The notes beneath the pieces are model-generated. The model did not search any database and was not told the origin of the DNA. It was given only the letters and a program-made list of their open reading frames with translations. Source: Planctomycetota bacterium (lineage in GTDB: Bacteria > Planctomycetota > Phycisphaerae > WQYP01). From it: a stretch of DNA of 6,070 nucleotides. The DNA is taken from assembly GCA_021816165.1 (NCBI GenBank), contig JAKAYZ010000173.1, forward strand, positions 1 to 6,070, given 5' to 3'. Positions within the stretch are counted from its first letter, which is position 1. Each line of letters starts with the position of its first letter. Below, one piece after another: positions 5,793 to 6,070 of the stretch. The position numbers and the translations under genes were made by a program.

Positions 5793-5875
5793 ATTTTGCA
5801 CCGGAGGCATTCTCACATGCGCGAGTCGCGCCGAGCGTGCGACGTCGGCGGTAGTGCCTGAGCCTGCGGCAGACG
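5793..5875. other. 83-base gap between convergent genes, weak hairpin only
   Basis: This separates the ends of the LolA-like gene and the glycoside hydrolase gene, where a bidirectional terminator would be expected. The best stem is CGCCGA (5829-5834) pairing with TCGGCG (5845-5850) around a 10-base loop. No T-run follows on either strand, so I do not call it an intrinsic terminator. CCGGAGGCATTCTCACATG near 5803-5819 resembles a ribosome site plus ATG, but the frame it opens is short and without protein character. Confidence 0.3.
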
Positions 5876-6070
5876 TTACCGGTTCAGTGTGATACGTCGA
5901 ATGGTCCTGATGGAAAATTTCGGCACACGGTCGTAGGTCAGCAGGCCACCGATCTCCTGTTCCTGATCCATTAATTCAGTGAACACAATAGCGGAAATAC
6001 CGAGGCGATGCCGCAATTGCCACGCTTCGCGCCAATCTTTGCGGTAGCGTGCAAGGGCAGCAGATCGACT
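5876..6070 (-). CDS. C-terminal end of a glycoside hydrolase family 2-like enzyme (partial)
   Basis: The gene enters from the right edge and ends with TAA at 5876-5878; the last 64 residues are visible. They read ...RYRKDWREAWQLRHRLG, then ISAIVFTELMDQEQE, IGGLLTYDR and VPKFSIRTIRRITLNR. The pattern 'G-SA-VFT-L-D-E-E--GLLTYDR' is the end of the TIM-barrel domain in GH2-type proteins (beta-galactosidase, beta-mannosidase and beta-glucuronidase relatives), which hydrolyse beta-linked sugars from polysaccharides or glycans. The barrel end here is almost the protein end, so no further C-terminal domain is present. Catalytic Glu residues and any signal peptide lie outside the window, so activity, substrate and location cannot be judged. 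It converges on the LolA-like gene. Confidence 0.7.
   Translation of the reverse strand, partial: SRSAALARYRKDWREAWQLRHRLGISAIVFTELMDQEQEIGGLLTYDRVPKFSIRTIRRITLNR

Noticed and set aside
5829..5850. Six-base stem in the convergent gap as an intrinsic terminator
   Set aside because: Large loop, short stem and no T-run on either strand.

Overview
The window looks like chromosomal DNA of a Gram-negative-type bacterium, most likely a member of the Planctomycetota or a relative. That placement rests on a secreted LolA-like protein with a divergent motif style I associate with planctomycetes, a large Trp/Tyr/Pro-rich secreted protein of unknown role, and a GH2-type glycoside hydrolase tail. It is an inference from protein style, since there is no rRNA or marker gene here.

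Left part (about 1-2340), an accessory cassette on the minus strand. Transcription starts at a good sigma70-type promoter (-35 TTGACA, 17-base spacer, -10 TAGTAT). It then reads a winged-helix-like regulator of 198 aa, a 420-aa protein with a long coiled coil and two membrane helices, and, after a 126-base spacer, the first 66 codons of a gene cut by the left edge. That fragment carries FLLKPESYCDVEFPAYINF, which reminds me of the N-termini of some bacterial 'unknown group' reverse transcriptases. A regulator, a membrane-anchored coiled-coil protein and a possible reverse transcriptase would be a plausible anti-phage or conflict module. Two near-identical 14-base repeats sit over and beside the -35 box and are a likely operator. 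This is the most interesting part of the window.

Middle part (about 2341-4311). A 190-base stretch without a gene separates the cassette from a minus-strand gene for a 546-aa exported protein of unknown function with its own plausible promoter. A 138-base divergent intergenic region follows.

Right part (4312-6070). A plus-strand pair encodes a HAD-family phosphatase and a LolA-like exported protein. Their stop and start codons overlap (TGATG), so they are probably translationally coupled. The HAD gene may be read from a leaderless or nearly leaderless transcript. Converging on the pair from the right edge is the last 64 codons of a GH2-like glycoside hydrolase, read on the minus strand.

No tRNA, rRNA, CRISPR array, transposase or insertion sequence was seen.
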